DNA from: an uncultured Oscillospiraceae bacterium | Lineage (GTDB): Bacteria; Bacillota_A; Clostridia; Oscillospirales; Oscillospiraceae | Assembly (NCBI GenBank): GCA_947631215.1 | Contig: CANRKN010000035.1 | Coordinates: forward strand, 1 to 18,017 | Direction: 5' to 3' | Length of the DNA stretch: 18,017 nucleotides | Part shown: in pieces, positions 14,702 through 18,017 of the stretch | Layout: every line of letters begins with the position of its first letter | Position numbering within the stretch: the first letter of the stretch is position 1 | The notes under the pieces: generated by a model | Told to the model about the DNA's origin: nothing | The model's database searches: none | Seen by the model: the letters and a program-made list of their open reading frames with translations, nothing else | Made by a program: the position numbers and the translations under genes

Positions 14702-15853
14702 TTACTTGGAGTTAAAAATACGGAAGATGCTGTCGAAGGGGTCTTCCTCCTCGGGCTCCGCGCTGGCTGCGGGCTTCTTCTCCTCCCCGCCGGCGGCCTT
14801 CTCCGCGGTGGAGAAGAGCTTTTCGGCGGCGGCAGCGGCGGGCTGAGCGGCCACGCGCTCGGAGGTGGTGGCGACCGCCTTGGCGGTGGGGGTGCCCTCG
14901 TCAAAGCCGGTGGCGATGACGATGACCCGGATCTCGTCCTCCATAGAGTTATCGAAGGAGGCTCCGAAAATGATGTTGGCGTCGGGATGGGCCGCGGCCT
15001 GGACCAGGTTCGCCGCCGTCTCCACGTCGTCCAGGCCCATGTCCTCGGAGCCGGTTATGTTGATGAGCACGCCGTGGGCGCCGTTGATGGAGGTCTCCAT
15101 CAGGGGGCTGGAGATGGCCATCTGGGCGGCGTCCTCCGCCTTGCCCTTGCCAACGGCGTGGCCCACGCCCATGTGAGCGAAGCCGGCGCCCCGCATGATG
15201 GTACAGACATCGGCAAAGTCCAGGTTGATGAACCCGGTGTTCTTGATAAGGCCGGAGATGCTGGTGACGGCCTCGTGCAGGACCTCGTCGGCGATCTCAA
15301 AGGCGTTGGCGAACGTCACCTTCTGGTCGGTGGCATATTTGAGCCGGTCGTTGGGGATGACGAGAAGGCTGTCCACCTTCCCCAGGAGCTGGTCGATGCC
15401 CTGCATGGCCTGGTCCATACGCTTCTTGCCCTCGAAGCCGAAGGGTTTCGTGACCACGCCCACGGTGAGCACGCCCGCCTCCCGGGCGATGTCGGCCACC
15501 ACGGGGCCCGCACCAGTGCCGGTGCCGCCGCCCATACCGGCGGTGATGAATACCATGTCCGTGCCCTCCAGGGCCTTCGCCACCTCATTGCGGCTCTCCT
15601 CGGCAGCCTTTTCGCCCACGCTGGGGTCGCTGCCGGCGCCCTGACCGTGGGTCAGCTTCTCGCCGATCTGTATCTTCTGGTCCGCCGTGGACATGGAAAG
15701 CGCCTGCTTGTCCGTGTTGACGGCGATGAACTCCACGCCGTTGGTGCCGGAGCTGACCATCCTGTTGACCACGTTGCCGCCCGCACCGCCGATACCGACG
15801 ACTTTCAGGGTCACGACATTTTCAGGGCCGGTCTCAACCGAATTCGCTGCCAT
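14702..15853 (-). CDS. ftsZ: Cell division protein FtsZ
   Basis: The 383-residue tubulin homologue polymerises into the division ring. The GTP-binding tubulin signature GGGTGTG is at 108-114, preceded by nucleotide-binding loop GIGGAGGNVVNRM (20-32). The T7 catalytic loop NLDFADV is at 210-216. A linker of about 45 residues rich in Ala and Glu leads to the C-terminal peptide DPFDSIFRIFNSK, which differs from the common DIPAFLRR type. The ATG at 15853 was chosen because GGGAGG lies 9 nt upstream and the product then starts as typical FtsZ; an upstream in-frame GTG has no binding site. It follows ftsQ without an intervening ftsA and has its own promoter and terminator. Confidence 0.97.
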   Translation of the reverse strand: MAANSVETGPENVVTLKVVGIGGAGGNVVNRMVSSGTNGVEFIAVNTDKQALSMSTADQKIQIGEKLTHGQGAGSDPSVGEKAAEESRNEVAKALEGTDMVFITAGMGGGTGTGAGPVVADIAREAGVLTVGVVTKPFGFEGKKRMDQAMQGIDQLLGKVDSLLVIPNDRLKYATDQKVTFANAFEIADEVLHEAVTSISGLIKNTGFINLDFADVCTIMRGAGFAHMGVGHAVGKGKAEDAAQMAISSPLMETSINGAHGVLINITGSEDMGLDDVETAANLVQAAAHPDANIIFGASFDNSMEDEIRVIVIATGFDEGTPTAKAVATTSERVAAQPAAAAAEKLFSTAEKAAGGEEKKPAASAEPEEEDPFDSIFRIFNSK

Positions 15854-15924
15854 CTTTCTTTGCCTCCCGTGTATTCTGTCTGGGCGCCCCGCGCCCTGCG
15901 CAGGATTCACATAATATTGAGTAC

Positions 15925-15953
15925 ATTTTATTACGAAAATCTGCCGAGGTCAA
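15925..15953 (-). promoter_or_regulatory. ftsZ promoter
   Basis: On the minus strand, TTGACC (15948-15953), a 17-nt spacer and TAAAAT (15925-15930) form a strong sigma-A type promoter about 70 nt upstream of ftsZ. A second perfect -35 hexamer, TTGACA (15974-15979), lies just upstream, but its -10 would be poor (TATTGA at 18-nt spacing). The 147-nt ftsQ-ftsZ gap is AT-rich and contains no terminator that I can see, so read-through from murA-ftsQ is also possible. Confidence 0.82.
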
Positions 15954-16000
15954 TAGTTTATTTAAAAATATTATGTCAAACGGAGGAAAATTTTTCATTT

Positions 16001-16759
16001 TCAATCCGGGACGAAGTAAACATGCAGTCCGTCGGACAGGTTGAAGGTGCCCGCCTCCTCCGCGCCCATGGTCATCACGGCGCTCAGAAGCATGCGCAGC
16101 TTATAGTCCGTGTTGTCGTTGGAGCCCATGCGCACGGTGAACCGGCCCAGATACCGGAAGGTGGGGTTGGCGGGGTTGGAAATGTCCATGTCCGTCACAT
16201 CCGCCTCGATGCCCAGCTCCTCGATGCTGCTCAGGATGCTCTTCAAATAGCTCAGCTTCAGCTCATCGGCGCTCTCCACCGCCATGAAGGCCCCCTCCTC
16301 CGGATCCACGGGGGTCAGGTTCGCCACGTGGATGAGCCCGGTGAGCTCCTCCATGGGCGCGGTGCCCAGGAGCTTACAGTTGCCCGTGAGGATCCAGTAC
16401 TGGCCCTCCCAGTCCACATAGGCCACGGCGCTGCTCTCCTGGACAGTGATGATTATCTTATTGGGCAGGCTCCGCTCCACCCTTGCTGACTCCACCAGGG
16501 GCAGGCGGGCGTTGATGCGGCTGACGGCGGAGGCCTGGTTTATGAAAAACAGGTTGTCGCCCTCGTCTATGCCGGAGGCCTCGATGATGGTCTCGGGCGG
16601 ATACTCCACGTTGCCCACCACCTCGATGGTCTGCACCCGGAAGAACACGCCCATGCCGAACACCAGCGCCACGCATATGAGCAGGAATGCCAGGGGCGCG
16701 AAAAAGGCGTTCCTCTTCTTTTTCTTCCTTGCTACGCCGTAGCGGTCCCGATTTGCCAA
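16001..16759 (-). CDS. ftsQ: Cell division protein FtsQ/DivIB
   Basis: The 252-residue product has the FtsQ layout: a short basic cytoplasmic part (VARKKKKRN, 9-17), one membrane segment (about 18-40), then a POTRA domain (about 41-110, beginning VQTIEVVGN) and the extracytoplasmic FtsQ domain. FtsQ/DivIB links the septal cell-wall machinery within the divisome. I place the start at a TTG (16759), because GAGG lies 8 nt before it and it comes 13 nt after the murA stop. The frame stays open upstream but would overlap murA and has no binding site. Sequence similarity in this family is low, so identification rests on architecture and on the murA-ftsQ-ftsZ order. Confidence 0.88.
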   Translation of the reverse strand: MANRDRYGVARKKKKRNAFFAPLAFLLICVALVFGMGVFFRVQTIEVVGNVEYPPETIIEASGIDEGDNLFFINQASAVSRINARLPLVESARVERSLPNKIIITVQESSAVAYVDWEGQYWILTGNCKLLGTAPMEELTGLIHVANLTPVDPEEGAFMAVESADELKLSYLKSILSSIEELGIEADVTDMDISNPANPTFRYLGRFTVRMGSNDNTDYKLRMLLSAVMTMGAEEAGTFNLSDGLHVYFVPD

Positions 16760-16772
16760 AGCTGTTACCTCG

Positions 16773-18017
16773 CTATGTTTTCTCGATGTGTGCGCCCAGG
16801 GCGGCCAGCGCCCCGTCAAGGCTTTCGTATCCCCGGTCCACGTGGCCCGGGTCCTCCACCACCGTCTCCCCCTCGGCGCCCAGGCCCGCCAGTATCAGCG
16901 CGGCCCCGCCCCGCAGGTCCTCCGCCAGCACGTGGGCGCCGTGCAGACGCTGCACGCCCCGCACGACGGCGAGACGCCCCTCTGTGCGGATATCCGCCCC
17001 CATGCGCACCATCTGGGACGCGTGGCGGAAGCGGCGGTCGAATATGTTTTCCTCAAACACCGTGTCGCCCCGGGCCGTGAGGGCCGCCGCCATCATCAGC
17101 GGCTGAGCGTCGGTGGGAAAGCCGGGATAGGGCCGCGTCACCACCCGCCCCGGCGCCGTGAGGCGGCCTTGGCAGGCAATGCGCACCCGCTTATCTCCTA
17201 TATCCAGCCGCGCGCCCATGGCGGACAGGGCGTCCGTCACCGCCGAGATGTGGGCGGGCTCCGGGCCCAAAAGCTCCACGTCTCCCCCGGCGCAGGCGCA
17301 GGCGCAAAGGAGCGTTGCCGCGCCGATGCGGTCCGGCATGACGGACCAGGTCACATGCTTTTGGGGCCGGAAGGCGTCTATCACGATGCGGTCCGTGCCC
17401 GCGCCGGACATGACCGCGCCCATGGCCCGCAGAAAGCCCTGCAGCTCCACGATCTCCGGCTCCCGGGCCGCGCCGTGGATGACGGTGGTCCCCTCCGCCG
17501 CGCAGGCGGCGATCATGGCGTTCTCCGTGGCCCCCACGCTGGGGAAGGGCAGGCCGATGTGCCCGCCCCGGAGCTTATCCGCCCGGCAGACGATATCGCC
17601 GTCCTCCATCTCCGCATGAGCGCCAAGAGCCCGCATGACCTGCAGATGCAGGTCCACGGGCCGGGGCCCCAGCTCGCACCCGCCCGGCAGGGCGATGCGG
17701 GCCCGGCCGAACCGCGCCAGCACCGCGCCCAGGAAGATGACCGACGAGCGCATCTGCCCCGTCAGGTCCCGTCCCAGCTCACAGCCCGCCGCGGGGGCGG
17801 CGTCGATGAGGACCCGGTCCTCTTCCCTGGATACGCTACAGCCAAGCTTTCGCAGGATATGTAAGGAGGCGTCAACGTCCCGCAGAGCGGGAACGTTTGT
17901 AAGCTCCGTCTCCGAATCGGTGAGGATAGCCGCCGCCAACACCGGCAGCACGGCGTTTTTCGAGCCCTGGACGGGGACGCGCCCCTCCAGCTTCTCTCCG
18001 CCCTGTATGCGCCAAAC
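16773..18017 (-). CDS. murA: UDP-N-acetylglucosamine 1-carboxyvinyltransferase (5' end outside the window)
   Basis: MurA transfers enolpyruvate from PEP to UDP-GlcNAc, the first committed step of peptidoglycan synthesis. The visible 414 residues cover nearly the whole ~418-residue enzyme. The frame is open to the window edge, where WRIQGGEKLEGR matches MurA residues near 4-15, so probably only two to five codons are missing. The substrate-binding Lys-Asn pair is in VQGSKNAVLP, with Ser where Ala is common. The active-site Cys, target of fosfomycin in this family, is present in PGGCELGPRPVDLHL (about visible residue 114). It ends with TAG, 13 nt before ftsQ. Firmicutes often have two MurA paralogues; the neighbourhood does not tell which one this is. 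Confidence 0.95.
   Translation of the reverse strand, partial: VWRIQGGEKLEGRVPVQGSKNAVLPVLAAAILTDSETELTNVPALRDVDASLHILRKLGCSVSREEDRVLIDAAPAAGCELGRDLTGQMRSSVIFLGAVLARFGRARIALPGGCELGPRPVDLHLQVMRALGAHAEMEDGDIVCRADKLRGGHIGLPFPSVGATENAMIAACAAEGTTVIHGAAREPEIVELQGFLRAMGAVMSGAGTDRIVIDAFRPQKHVTWSVMPDRIGAATLLCACACAGGDVELLGPEPAHISAVTDALSAMGARLDIGDKRVRIACQGRLTAPGRVVTRPYPGFPTDAQPLMMAAALTARGDTVFEENIFDRRFRHASQMVRMGADIRTEGRLAVVRGVQRLHGAHVLAEDLRGGAALILAGLGAEGETVVEDPGHVDRGYESLDGALAALGAHIEKT

Noticed and set aside
15854..15910. Upstream GTG start for ftsZ
   Set aside because: It lies close to the predicted transcription start and has no binding site; the ATG at 15853 has GGGAGG and gives a normal FtsZ N-terminus.
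16760..16819. ftsQ start inside murA
   Set aside because: No ribosome binding site there, and the extra residues are simply murA read in another frame; the TTG at 16759 has a well-placed GAGG.
1..18017. CRISPR arrays, tRNA genes, insertion sequences and attachment sites
   Set aside because: No regularly spaced repeats, cloverleaf-like sequence, transposase motif or terminal inverted repeats were found by eye; the low-GC segment has no integrase or clear flanking direct repeats.

Overview
The window is a high-GC chromosomal segment from a Gram-positive, spore-forming member of the Bacillota, most likely a clostridium of the Oscillospiraceae/Ruminococcaceae type. The reasons are the Firmicutes gene orders gdpP-rplI-dnaB and tilS-hpt-ftsH, a T-box leader in front of thrS, a SleB-type spore cortex hydrolase, strong GGAGG-type Shine-Dalgarno sites, and high GC in the core genes. 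Species identity is not claimed. All genes but one lie on the minus strand, so transcription runs right to left.

Right end (about 18017-14702): murA (its first few codons lie outside the window), ftsQ and ftsZ form a peptidoglycan-precursor and cell-division block. A consensus promoter sits between ftsQ and ftsZ, and a strong terminator follows ftsZ. The single plus-strand gene (13692-14648) is a sugar-phosphate nucleotidyltransferase whose C-terminus looks like the last domain of a phosphomannomutase. It converges on ftsZ at a shared terminator and diverges from gdpP.

Centre (13560-5738): gdpP, rplI, dnaB, tilS, hpt and ftsH are tightly packed, with overlaps or gaps of 5-21 nt. They probably form one operon from a promoter in front of gdpP. 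It joins c-di-AMP turnover, ribosomal protein L9, the replicative helicase, tRNA-Ile lysidine synthesis, purine salvage and membrane proteolysis.

Accessory insert (5685-4722): between ftsH and ychF lie two unrecognised genes, a 51-residue two-helix membrane protein and a 186-residue protein with one N-terminal membrane segment. An AT-richer 238-nt spacer follows. Base composition here is clearly lower in GC than the neighbours, and this is the best candidate in the window for something undescribed.

Left end (4721-1): ychF overlaps a DUF1624-like membrane acyltransferase gene, whose stop codon forms part of the thrS promoter. A complete threonine T-box leader controls thrS, which encodes a synthetase without the usual N-terminal TGS domain. 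A 13-bp hairpin after thrS also contains the ribosome binding site of the next gene, sleB. Beyond the sleB terminator is a promoter with an AT-rich upstream element and a leader resembling rRNA operon leaders, pointing off the left edge. No tRNA, CRISPR array, insertion sequence or complete rRNA gene was seen.
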